Shown in pieces: positions 17,174 to 24,214 of a stretch of 44,306 bases of DNA. The stretch is from Rhodospirillaceae bacterium. GTDB taxonomy: Bacteria; Pseudomonadota; Alphaproteobacteria; JAEULC01. Both the position numbers and the translations under genes were made by a program. The notes under the pieces were generated by a model that did not search any database, was not told the origin of the DNA, and saw only the letters and a list, made by a program, of their open reading frames with translations. The stretch is from positions 1 through 44,306 of the forward strand of contig JAHFPH010000012.1 of assembly GCA_023266845.1 (NCBI GenBank), read 5' to 3'. The stretch's first letter is position 1; every line of letters starts with the position of its first letter.

Positions 17174-17255
17174 CCAAGCGGATTAAAGCTTTCTCAAGAC
17201 TGGGCGAGTAGTTTCCCGCACGATCGCAGGTAGCGATCTGACAGAGGTTTGCAAG

Positions 17256-17549
17256 ATGGACAAGTTCAATATCGGGCCAGGCATGGCCGTGGTGGGGCCG
17301 CAGGGTCGGCCGATTTCCCTCCACGATCTGCCGCCGCCCAATACCAAGCGATGGGTCATCCGGCGTAAGGCCGAGGTGGTCGCCGGCGTGCGTTCGGGGT
17401 TGCTTACCCTCGAAGAGGCTTGCGCGCGCTACAAGCTGTCGGTGGAGGAGTTCCTCTCCTGGCAGCGGCTGATCGACCGGCACGGAATGCGCGGCCTGCG
17501 CGCCACGCGGCTGCAGGAATACCGCGCGGTTCTCGACGCCGCCGACTGA
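17256..17549 (+). CDS. sciP: CtrA inhibitor SciP (DUF1153)
   Basis: A 97-residue protein matching SciP: GPQGRPISLHDLPPP at the N-terminus, TKRWVIRRKAEVVAGVRSG, then a helix-turn-helix (LTLEEACARYKLSVEEFLSW) and RHGMRGLRATRLQEYR. In Caulobacter SciP binds CtrA, or DNA next to it, and blocks CtrA-dependent transcription in G1 without affecting CtrA stability. The perfect CtrA box upstream suggests that CtrA drives sciP here too, closing a negative loop. It precedes the fliF-fliG fusion in the same orientation with a 185-bp gap that contains its own promoter-like elements. Confidence 0.93.
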   Translation: MDKFNIGPGMAVVGPQGRPISLHDLPPPNTKRWVIRRKAEVVAGVRSGLLTLEEACARYKLSVEEFLSWQRLIDRHGMRGLRATRLQEYRAVLDAAD

Positions 17550-17619
17550 ACTCGACGGTGAGGCGCGGCCGTCAAACCGCCGCGCCGCCTGCCTCGCCTC
17601 CCTAGGGCTTCCGGACCCC

Positions 17620-17639
17620 GGAAAAACCCAGGTTTTTCC
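17620..17639. other. Inverted repeat after sciP
   Basis: GGAAAAACC and GGTTTTTCC are perfectly complementary with only CA between them. This may be a sciP transcript end or a protein-binding palindrome; the two-base loop is too tight for an ordinary hairpin, so the effective stem would be shorter. Confidence 0.35.
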
Positions 17640-17644
17640 ACGAA

Positions 17645-17677
17645 TTAACCGATCATTCACCGTCCCGTCCCTACAAT
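17645..17677 (+). promoter_or_regulatory. Candidate CtrA-dependent promoter of the fliF-fliG gene
   Basis: TTAA (17645-17648), seven bases and TTCA (17656-17659) give a CtrA box with one mismatch. A TACAAT (17672-17677), five of six matches to a -10 box, lies where the -35 position would fall inside the box, as in CtrA-activated promoters. The gene starts 58-70 bp downstream. Confidence 0.45.
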
Positions 17678-17734
17678 GCTAAGGAACGGCGGACCGTCTT
17701 TGGTTCGCGGCGAGCGAAGTGGGACAGTCGGACA

Positions 17735-19270
17735 GTGAACGGTTTGATGCAATGCCTGGGGACCGCGCGTCCCGGAAGGCTGGGCACGCTCGGCGCGGCC
17801 GGCATCGCATTGCTTTTCGGATTCGCGATCTTCGCGGCCTGCGACGACGCCCTTAGCGACGAACTTCCGCTGGGCCAGGCGCGCACCGCCCTGGAGCTGC
17901 GCCTCGGCCGCGCGATCGAGGAGATGCTGGAGCCGCTGGTCGGCGCCGGCAAGGCGCGCGCCGAAGTCTCGGCCGAGCTCGATCCCGAGCGCGCCACGGT
18001 CAACAGCGAGATCGTCGATCCCGACAGCCAGGTCCAGCGCAGCGTGCGCACGGTCGAGGAAGGCCAGAAAAGCGACACCACCACGACCTATGAATTCTCG
18101 CGCACGGTGAAGACGCTGGCGCGCGAGGCCGGCCAGCTCAAGCGCCTGTCGGTCGCGGTGCTGGTGGACTACGCGCTGGCCGACGGCAAATCCGTGCCGC
18201 GCGCGCCCGAAGAGATGGAAACCCTGGCGCGGCTCGTGCGCTCGGCCATCGGCTTCAACGCCGAGCGCGGCGACAAGGTCGAATTCTTCAACCTGCGCTT
18301 CGCCGAACTACCGCCCCGCGGGTCGCGTGGCGGCGCGATGCCGGGCTTGAGCAATGCCGAGCTCATGCGCCTGGGCGAGCTTTTGATCGTCAGCATTGCC
18401 GTCCTGTTGGGGCTGCTGGTCGTGGCGCGGGCGCTGGCGCAGCGCCGCCCGGCCTTGGCCACCGCCGTTCCCGCGACGGCCTCCCCCGTCCCCGCTCCGA
18501 TCATGCCCATGCCGGAGCCCGAGCGCCCGGCGCGCGAAACGCCCCGCGCGCCCCAAGCCGCGCCGGCGCGCGACGCGACCGTGTGGGACAAGCTGACCCA
18601 GGTGAACGAGGCGACGCTTGCCAATTACCTGGCCCAGGAGAATCCGCAGACCATCAGCCTGGTGCTGTCGCGCCTGGACGCCGCCCATGCCGCGCGCGTC
18701 CTGGCGCAACTGCCGGTAACCTTGGCCACCGGCGTGATGCAACGCATGCTGCGGCTGGAGCCGGTCGAGCCCCAGGTACTGGACGCGGTCGAGCGCGTGC
18801 TCAGCGCCGAATTCGCGCAAAGCCTGGCGCGCGCGCCCGCGCCGCCCACCGACGGGCACGCCGCCGTGGCGCGGATCCTCGACAAGCTGGATCGCGGCAC
18901 GGAACAGCGCATCGTCGCGGCGCTGGAACGCCAGAACCGCGGCGGCGCGGAGCGCGTGAAATCGCGCATGATCGGCTTCGACGACCTGGCGCAGCTAAGC
19001 ATCGAGGACGCGCGCGCCCTGTTGCGCGAAGTGAAGCCCGACAAACTGGCCGTGGCGTTGAAAGCCGCGGCCGAAGCCACGCGCAAACTGTTCCTGGACG
19101 CGCTGCCCGAGCGCAGCTCCCGCGTGTTGCGCCAGGAAATCGCGGCCCTGGGCCCGGTGCGTTTGCGCGAGGTGGACGAGGCGCAAGCCGCGATCCTCAA
19201 CGTGGCGAAAGAAATGGCCTTGCGCGGCGAGATCGTGTTGGGCGACGGCGATTCTGGCCCCGCGGCCTGA
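17735..19270 (+). CDS. FliF-FliG fusion: MS-ring RBM3 plus FliG middle and C-terminal domains
   Basis: A 511-residue chimera. TM1 spans about 17-36. Residues 48-192 match the FliF C-terminal ring domain RBM3 (LELRLGRAIEEMLEPLVGAG, VDPDSQVQRSVRTVEEGQKS, YEFSRTVKTL, KRLSVAVLVDYA, GFNAERGD), with the beta-collar loop almost absent. TM2 spans about 211-233. A Pro/Ala linker leads to the FliG middle domain (285-360; ENPQTISLVLSRLDAAHA where FliG has EHPQ) and C-terminal domain (375-500; FDDLAQLSIEDARALLREV, GPVRLREVDEAQAAIL). FliF RBM1 and RBM2 and the FliG N-terminal domain are missing, and the 185-bp gap to sciP cannot hold them. Elsewhere fliF, fliG and fliN are neighbours, so fusion by deletion across a gene junction is plausible. 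The start is GTG 17735 or ATG 17747. Confidence 0.88.
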   Translation: MNGLMQCLGTARPGRLGTLGAAGIALLFGFAIFAACDDALSDELPLGQARTALELRLGRAIEEMLEPLVGAGKARAEVSAELDPERATVNSEIVDPDSQVQRSVRTVEEGQKSDTTTTYEFSRTVKTLAREAGQLKRLSVAVLVDYALADGKSVPRAPEEMETLARLVRSAIGFNAERGDKVEFFNLRFAELPPRGSRGGAMPGLSNAELMRLGELLIVSIAVLLGLLVVARALAQRRPALATAVPATASPVPAPIMPMPEPERPARETPRAPQAAPARDATVWDKLTQVNEATLANYLAQENPQTISLVLSRLDAAHAARVLAQLPVTLATGVMQRMLRLEPVEPQVLDAVERVLSAEFAQSLARAPAPPTDGHAAVARILDKLDRGTEQRIVAALERQNRGGAERVKSRMIGFDDLAQLSIEDARALLREVKPDKLAVALKAAAEATRKLFLDALPERSSRVLRQEIAALGPVRLREVDEAQAAILNVAKEMALRGEIVLGDGDSGPAA

Positions 19271-19282
19271 ACGGAGACGAGC

Positions 19283-19612
19283 ATGGCCGACAAGAAACTC
19301 GATCTGGAAGAACTGGGCGATGCTGCCGCCGGCGCGGCCGCTGGCGGCGCGGCTGGCGATGCCGGCGCCTCGGTGCTCGACGCGGTGTACGACATTCCGG
19401 TGCAGGTCTCGGCCGTGCTGGGCAGGACCACGCTGCAGGTCGGCGAGATCCTGAAGCTCGAACGCGGCGCGGTGATCGAGCTGGACCGCCGCGTGGGCGA
19501 GAAGGTCGATATCTACGTCAACGACCGGCTGGTCGCGCGCGGCGAAGTCGCGGTGGTCGACGACCGCCTGGCCGTGACCATGACCGAGATCGTGAAGTCC
19601 GAGAAGCGCTGA
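19283..19612 (+). CDS. fliN: Flagellar motor switch protein FliN
   Basis: A 109-residue protein. The N-terminal 30 residues are Ala/Gly-rich and acidic; residues 33-105 are a SpoA (surface presentation of antigens) domain with YDIPVQVSAVLGRTTLQVGE, LERGAVIELDRRVGEKVDIY and NDRLVARGEVAVVDDRLAV, the standard FliN C-terminal fold. FliN forms the lower C-ring of the flagellar rotor and binds the export ATPase complex through FliH. It follows the fusion gene by 12 bp with a GGAGACGAGC ribosome site. FliM, which normally links FliG to FliN, is not encoded here. Confidence 0.93.
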   Translation: MADKKLDLEELGDAAAGAAAGGAAGDAGASVLDAVYDIPVQVSAVLGRTTLQVGEILKLERGAVIELDRRVGEKVDIYVNDRLVARGEVAVVDDRLAVTMTEIVKSEKR

Positions 19613-19738
19613 AAGATCGAATCACAAGCTGCACAAGCTCCTACCCAGCCCGCCCTCGCCCGGCATAAGGGCTTGCTCGCGCTTGATGTTTCGCGCATGG
19701 ACGCGCCGCGCCTGGCGGACTTGCTATAGCTTCGCGCC

Positions 19739-20731
19739 ATGCGGTTGAAGACCTTCACCGCCCCATCCATGAGCGAGGCGATTCGCCTGGTGCGCGACGC
19801 GCTGGGGTCGGACGCCATCATCGTTTCGGACCAGCCGACCGACGACGGGCTCAGCGTGCGCGTGACCGCGGCGATCGACACGCCGGTCGACGCGCTGGGC
19901 ACGCCGATCGGAACGCCCGACTCGCTCGACACGCTGACCGACGCGCTTTCCTATCATGCCGTGCCGGCGGGATTGGGCGAGCGCATTTTGGCGGCGGCCG
20001 CCCGCGCGCAGATGGGCACCGTCGACCCGATCGCGGCTTTGGCGGCGGCGTTGGAAACCACCTTCCATTTCGCGCCCCTGGGCTCGCCCGGCCCCGGCGA
20101 CGCGCCGATCATGCTGGTCGGCCCGCCGGCTAGCGGCAAAACAGTGACGGCGGCGAAGCTCGCGGCCCGCGCCGCCCTGGCGAGGCGCAAAGTAACCCTG
20201 ATCGCGGCGGACGCCGCCCGCGCCGGAATGGCCGAACGCCTGGCCGCGCTGGCGCTGTCGTTGGGCGCCGAGATGGAAGAGGCCAAGGACCGCGCCGGTC
20301 TGGCGCGCGCGGTGGCGGCGGCCGAGGGTGGCGTAACGCTGATCGACGGCGCCGGGGTCAATCCCTTCGACCGCGCCGAGATGGCGGCCCTGAAGCAGGC
20401 GATCGAGGCGGTCCGGGCCGAGCCGGTGCTGATGGTCGCGGCGGGCGGCGACGCGGATGAATGCGCCGACATCGCCGCCGCCTTCGCCAGGATCGGCGTG
20501 CGCCGCATGATCGCCAGTCGCGCCGACCTGGCGCGGCGGCTGGGCGGCGTTTTGGCGGCGGCCGAGGCTGGCGGGCTGGGCCTGGCCGAAATCGGCACTG
20601 CGCCGCAGATCGCCGGCGGCCTCAGGCCGCTCGACGCCCTGTTTCTCGCCCGGCGCCTGTTGCCGGAATCGGCTCGACAGGACACGGCCGCAGAGGCCAT
20701 AACCCAATTGCAGCACGCGGTGGCGTCATGA
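19739..20731 (+). CDS. flhF: Flagellar biosynthesis GTPase FlhF, divergent
   Basis: A 330-residue SRP-family GTPase. The start RLKTFTAPSMSEAIRLVRDA and LGSDAIIVSDQP match the FlhF basic N-terminal domain. The NG domain begins near residue 80. Its nucleotide motifs are degenerate: P-loop GPPASGKT (128-135), DAARAG (158-163) where the family has DxYRIGA, DGAG (203-206) in place of DTAG, and SRAD (260-263) in place of TKLD. FlhF recruits the first flagellar parts to a cell pole, and FlhG stimulates its GTPase. The ATGA overlap with the next gene supports coexpression with the FlhG homologue. GTP turnover may be reduced or lost. Confidence 0.85.
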   Translation: MRLKTFTAPSMSEAIRLVRDALGSDAIIVSDQPTDDGLSVRVTAAIDTPVDALGTPIGTPDSLDTLTDALSYHAVPAGLGERILAAAARAQMGTVDPIAALAAALETTFHFAPLGSPGPGDAPIMLVGPPASGKTVTAAKLAARAALARRKVTLIAADAARAGMAERLAALALSLGAEMEEAKDRAGLARAVAAAEGGVTLIDGAGVNPFDRAEMAALKQAIEAVRAEPVLMVAAGGDADECADIAAAFARIGVRRMIASRADLARRLGGVLAAAEAGGLGLAEIGTAPQIAGGLRPLDALFLARRLLPESARQDTAAEAITQLQHAVAS

Positions 20732-21519
20732 TCCCACATCTGGAAACCTCCGGCTCCACCACCGCCCAGACCGGCGGCGGGCACCGCATCGTCGCCGTCG
20801 CCTCGGGCAAGGGCGGCGTGGGCAAGACCTGGTTTTCGATCACGCTGTCGCATGCGCTGGCCCGCGCCGGGCAGAAGACGCTGCTGTTCGACGGCGACCT
20901 GGGCCTCGCCAACGTGGACATCCAGCTTGGCCTGACGCCGCGGCGCGATCTGGGCGCGGTGATGACCGGCCAGTCGACCCTGGGACAGGTTTCCGCCCCC
21001 TTCCCCGAGGGCGGGTTCGACATCATCGCTGGGCGCTCGGGCACGGGCAGCCTCGCCAATTTGTCGATGCAGCGCCTGGGCGCGCTGAGCCAGGATCTGG
21101 CGCAGCTCGCGCGGCGCTACGACTGCACCGTGGTCGACCTGGGCGCGGGGCTGGAGCGTCCCGTGCGCATGCTGGCGGCCGTGGCCGGCCTTACCCTGGT
21201 GGTCACGACCGACGAGCCCACCGCGCTCACCGACGCCTATGCCTTCATCAAGGTCACGACCCAGGAAACGCCGCAGGCGCGCCTGGGCGTGGTGGTGAAC
21301 ATGGCGACGACCAGACGCGAGGGCGAGCGCACCTATGAAACGCTGCTGAAGGCCTGCAAGGGGTTCCTGAAGATCGAGCCGCCGCTCTACGGCATCATCC
21401 GGCGCGACGCACGGGTGCGCGAGGCGATCCGCTACCAGACGCCGCTGCTCGCCCGTTTCCCGGCCGCCGACGCGGCGCAGGACGTGGAAGCGGTCGCGCG
21501 CAAGCTGATCGACGAGTGA
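20728..21519 (+). CDS. flhG: FlhG/MinD-like ATPase
   Basis: A 263-residue ParA/MinD-type ATPase. The deviant Walker A motif is SGKGGVGKT (about 26-34); FDGDLGLANVDIQLGLTPRR is the FlhG-type switch I region, and YDCTVVDLGAGLERPVRMLA the switch II region (with Gly where MinD has DTPAG-like sequence). FlhG limits flagellar number and acts on FlhF; the usual N-terminal DQAxxLR activator helix is replaced by a short Ser/Thr/Gly-rich leader. The start ATG overlaps the flhF stop. A strong hairpin follows. Confidence 0.87.
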   Translation: MIPHLETSGSTTAQTGGGHRIVAVASGKGGVGKTWFSITLSHALARAGQKTLLFDGDLGLANVDIQLGLTPRRDLGAVMTGQSTLGQVSAPFPEGGFDIIAGRSGTGSLANLSMQRLGALSQDLAQLARRYDCTVVDLGAGLERPVRMLAAVAGLTLVVTTDEPTALTDAYAFIKVTTQETPQARLGVVVNMATTRREGERTYETLLKACKGFLKIEPPLYGIIRRDARVREAIRYQTPLLARFPAADAAQDVEAVARKLIDE

Positions 21520-21536
21520 ACGGCGGCGCCGGCGCC

Positions 21537-21569
21537 AAAAAAGAAGCGGGGGCCCGGTGGCCCCCGCTT
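21537..21569 (-). terminator. Terminator between converging flhG and the fliJ-like gene
   Basis: AAGCGGGGGCC and GGCCCCCGCTT form a perfect 11-bp stem with a 4-nt loop. On the minus strand the stem is followed by a run of T (complement of the A run at 21537-21542), giving a canonical terminator for the leftward gene; on the plus strand the tail is poorer, so it may also end flhG. Confidence 0.85.
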
Positions 21570-21607
21570 ACGCTTCGCCCGCGTTTTATTCTCTAGGAAC
21601 CTGAAAC

Positions 21608-22012
21608 TCAGCCCTGGCTGCGCTTGCGCTCGCCGTCGGGAATGATCCGGATCGGCATCGGGTCGGAGCCGCGCGGGCGCTTCTGCTGGCGCATCCGTTC
21701 GCGGCTGGCCAGCGCCAGCTCGTACTTCTTCATTTCGTCGAACGCCTCGGCCACGTCCATGCGCGCCTGTTCGGCCTGCCGCTCCACATCGGCCAGCGAC
21801 TGGACGATATGCTGCCGGCGCAGCCTCACCGCCTCGACGAAGCCGCTGGGCGCCGCCGCGCGGGCGCGGCCTGTGTCGCCAAGCTCGGCCTCGAGCTGCG
21901 CCGCGGCGCTTTTCAGCTTGTCGCGCAGGCGCTCCAACTCGTCGAGCGCCCGGCTACGCTCTTCAAGGCGCCATTTCTGCATGCGGACGGTGGCCGCGAC
22001 GCTTTTCCTCAT
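21608..22012 (-). CDS. FliJ-like coiled-coil flagellar export protein
   Basis: A 134-residue protein that is helical almost throughout: VRMQKWRLEERSRALDELER, KLKSAAAQLEAELGD, a short break at AAAPSGF, then LRRQHIVQSLADVERQAEQA and MKKYELALASRERMRQQKRP. This two-helix coiled coil with a hydrophilic, charged surface fits FliJ, the stalk of the flagellar export ATPase, and alphaproteobacterial fliJ genes often lie beside ctrA. Sequence identity is low in this family, so the name rests on fold, size and context. The ATG at 22012 has a GGAAG site; an in-frame ATG at 22081 is less likely. fliI is not present. Confidence 0.6.
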   Translation of the reverse strand: MRKSVAATVRMQKWRLEERSRALDELERLRDKLKSAAAQLEAELGDTGRARAAAPSGFVEAVRLRRQHIVQSLADVERQAEQARMDVAEAFDEMKKYELALASRERMRQQKRPRGSDPMPIRIIPDGERKRSQG

Positions 22013-22476
22013 GCCACGCTTCCGGTCCGGTTCGTTTGGTTCGACTTGGCCATACCTGCCACCACCGATGCTGATGCCCATGCCCGCGTCACCCGCTCCA
22101 CCCCGGAGCGATATGGCGCGCGCGTTTTAAACTGCTTGGCGAGTATCGCGCTCGTTGTTTAACTTTTTGTAAATTGCAGGGTTTTAGTTTCCAATCCTCG
22201 AACGCAGAAAATCAGCCATTAATATCAAATGTTTATAGAAACCCAATCGCCTGCCGCCAACGGCGCCCGCCGATCCGCCAAACCTCGTCCTGGCGCAGCG
22301 AGTCGCCACGAAAGTGGCGGTTACCCATTCCATCCGTTCCGTGAGTCAAAGCAAGCACATAGCTAATTTGGGTTGAATCCTCAGGTCGTTACATAGCGGT
22401 TTGATTCTATAGACTTTTCTATTGATTCCATCCATCTATTAAGATAAGTTAAGGTTAATCCACTGGGAGAATACCC
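22013..22476 (+). promoter_or_regulatory. Regulatory region of ctrA with GANTC cluster and TTAA motifs
   Basis: This 464-bp gene-free stretch is clearly richer in A+T than its surroundings. It has five GANTC sites, the target of the cell-cycle methylase CcrM, within 130 bp: 22300, 22343, 22375, 22403 and 22424. TTAA occurs three times in 20 bp at 22439-22458, just before the GGGAG ribosome site, and a CtrA box with one mismatch lies at 22159-22173 (TTAA-N7-TAAA). These features point to control by methylation state and by CtrA itself. No small open frame with a good ribosome site was seen. Confidence 0.6.
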
Positions 22477-23199
22477 ATGCGCATCCTATTGGTCGAAGAC
22501 GATCCGTCGACCGCCAAGAGCATCGAGATAATGCTCAAATCAGAGGGATACGTGGTCGATCTGGCCGATATGGGCGAAGACGGCTTGGAGATCGGCAAGC
22601 TTTACGATTACGACATCATCGTCCTCGATCTGATGCTGCCCGACATCGACGGGTACGAGGTGCTGCGCCGGATGCGCCAGGCGCGCATCAAGACGCCGAT
22701 CCTGATCCTGTCGGGCCTTGCGGAGCTGGACAGCAAGGTCAAGGGCCTGGGCATCGGCGCCGACGACTATATGACCAAGCCGTTCCAGAAGCGCGAGCTG
22801 ATCGCCCGCATCCAGGCGATCGTGCGCCGCTCCAAGGGCCATTCGGAATCGATCGTGCGCACCGGCAAGCTGGTGGTGAACCTGGACAGCCGCACGGTCG
22901 AGGCCAACGGCCAGCCCTTGCACCTCACCGGCAAGGAATACGGAATTCTCGAGCTCTTGAGCCTGCGCAAGGGCATGACGCTGACCAAGGAGATGTTCCT
23001 GAACCATCTCTACGGCGGCATGGACGAGCCGGAGCTGAAGATCATCGACGTGTTCGTGTGCAAGCTGCGCAAAAAGCTGACCGGCGCCACGGGCGGCGAG
23101 AACTACATCGAGACGGTGTGGGGCCGCGGCTATGTGTTGCGCGACCCGGCGAGCGAACCGGCGGCGGCCGATCCAGTGCCGCAGCGCGCCGTGAGCTGA
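22477..23199 (+). CDS. ctrA: Cell-cycle response regulator CtrA
   Basis: A 240-residue OmpR-type response regulator. The receiver domain (1-120) has the acidic pair EDD (7-9), the phosphorylated Asp51 in [15 protein letters not shown] and Lys in DYMTKPF. The winged-helix domain (about 128-228) contains [54 protein letters not shown] and GRGYVLRD, characteristic of CtrA. CtrA-P activates late flagellar and division genes through TTAA-N7-TTAA boxes and in some species silences the origin. Its phosphotransferase ChpT is the next gene on the opposite strand. The C-terminus ends in Ala-Val-Ser, not the Ala-Ala degradation tail seen in Caulobacter. Confidence 0.98.
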   Translation: MRILLVEDDPSTAKSIEIMLKSEGYVVDLADMGEDGLEIGKLYDYDIIVLDLMLPDIDGYEVLRRMRQARIKTPILILSGLAELDSKVKGLGIGADDYMTKPFQKRELIARIQAIVRRSKGHSESIVRTGKLVVNLDSRTVEANGQPLHLTGKEYGILELLSLRKGMTLTKEMFLNHLYGGMDEPELKIIDVFVCKLRKKLTGATGGENYIETVWGRGYVLRDPASEPAAADPVPQRAVS

Positions 23200-23224
23200 T
23201 TTCCGCTTAAAAATTCTTTCGGGC

Positions 23225-23254
23225 AAAACGCCGGCGGCAACACCGGCGTTTTTT
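23225..23254 (+). terminator. Rho-independent terminator of ctrA
   Basis: AAAACGCCGG and CCGGCGTTTT form a 10-bp stem with an 8-nt loop followed by further T residues, 26 bp after the ctrA stop. Confidence 0.85.
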
Positions 23255-23310
23255 GCTTTCCGCGGTCCCCGCGCAACGGATTGGCGAAAAAAGGATAATT
23301 CGGCGCAGGC

Positions 23311-23949
23311 CTATTCCGCCCGGTGCGGAATCTCAACCGCGAAGCCCATCTTGTCGGCATCAGGCCCGGTCACCTCGAGCCTCCCGCCCATGCGCTGGGC
23401 GAGCCTTACGGTGAAATAGGGCTGCACGCCGCGCGGGCTCAAAGCATCGACCTTGGCTCCGGGATCGAGCCCCGCGCGCACCTCGTCGCTTAGCCGCGCG
23501 CCCTGGCCGCTCGACGTCACCGCGAGGCGCGACTTGTCGGCGCCCACCGTCACCGCCACGGCAAGCGCGCCGCCGCGCGGCAGGGATTCCGCCGCCAGCG
23601 CGATCAGGTTCAGCAGCATCTTGCCCCAACCCGCCACGTTGGGCGCCTTGGTGCTAGCCGGGTCCCACTGCACGACGAGCTTGCCGCCCTCGAAAATGCC
23701 GTCCAAAAGCTCGCGCACATCGGCCACGGGCTGCGCCAGTTGCGCGCCGGCCTGACCGAACGCGACACGGTAGAATTGCAGCCGCCGCGAGGCCTGCTTG
23801 CCCGAACTCGCGATCAGCTTCATCGCCTCGCCGTCGCCCTCGCCGAACTCCTCGATCAGCTCGATGCCGTTGTTGACCGCGCCAACCGGGCTTACCAGGT
23901 CGTGGCACAGACGCGAGCACAGCAGCTCGGCCAGTTTCAGATCGTCCAT
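23311..23949 (-). CDS. chpT: Histidine phosphotransferase ChpT
   Basis: A 212-residue protein with the ChpT signature LAELLCSRLCHDLVSPVGAV, in which His16 is the phosphoryl carrier, followed by NNGIELIEEFGEGDGEAMKL. The C-terminal half is a degenerate HATPase-like domain (MLLNLIALAAESLPRGGALA, YFTVRLAQRMGGRLEV) that does not bind ATP in characterised homologues. ChpT passes phosphate from the hybrid kinase CckA to CtrA and CpdR. It converges on ctrA across the ctrA terminator. The ATG at 23949 is preceded by GGGGGAA and is preferred to one at 23994. Confidence 0.93.
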   Translation of the reverse strand: MDDLKLAELLCSRLCHDLVSPVGAVNNGIELIEEFGEGDGEAMKLIASSGKQASRRLQFYRVAFGQAGAQLAQPVADVRELLDGIFEGGKLVVQWDPASTKAPNVAGWGKMLLNLIALAAESLPRGGALAVAVTVGADKSRLAVTSSGQGARLSDEVRAGLDPGAKVDALSPRGVQPYFTVRLAQRMGGRLEVTGPDADKMGFAVEIPHRAE

Positions 23950-24031
23950 CGGATCGCGTTCCCCCGTTGGTCCCGGCGCATTCCGAATACGCATCCCCGC
24001 GGTATAGTGTCAACTGAAGGAGTTCGGCGCC

Positions 24032-24214
24032 ATGACCGACCGGCTTGCCCCCGGAAGCTGGGTCCGCCATCCAGGCCGCCCCGATTGGGGCGTGGGCCAG
24101 GTGCAATCCGCGATCGGCCCGCGGGTGACGGTGAATTTCCAGCATGCCGGCAAACTTTTGATCAACACGTCGGTGGTGACGCTGGAGCCCGCGGAGCCGC
24201 CGCGCGATGAGTAG
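24032..24214 (+). CDS. DUF3553 domain protein
   Basis: A 60-residue protein that consists only of the DUF3553 domain: LAPGSWVRHPGRPDWGVGQV, then VTVNFQHAGKLLINTSVVTL. The all-beta, SH3-like pattern recalls the CarD/UvrD-type tudor domains, but no function is known to me. Its start lies 82 bp from the chpT start on the other strand, and its stop overlaps the start of the ankyrin gene by 8 bp, so those two are coupled. Confidence 0.85.
   Translation: MTDRLAPGSWVRHPGRPDWGVGQVQSAIGPRVTVNFQHAGKLLINTSVVTLEPAEPPRDE

Noticed and set aside
17702-17715. GG-N10-GC arrangement resembling a sigma-54 promoter before the fliF-fliG gene
   Set aside because: Only the invariant dinucleotides fit; the flanking TGGCAC and TTGCA bases do not, and the CtrA-like box with a -10 element is a better explanation.
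17764-17842. Possible lipobox (FAAC-DD) in TM1 of the FliF-FliG fusion
   Set aside because: Phe at position -3 is a poor lipobox residue, and FliF proteins keep TM1 as an uncleaved anchor; the likeness is probably chance.
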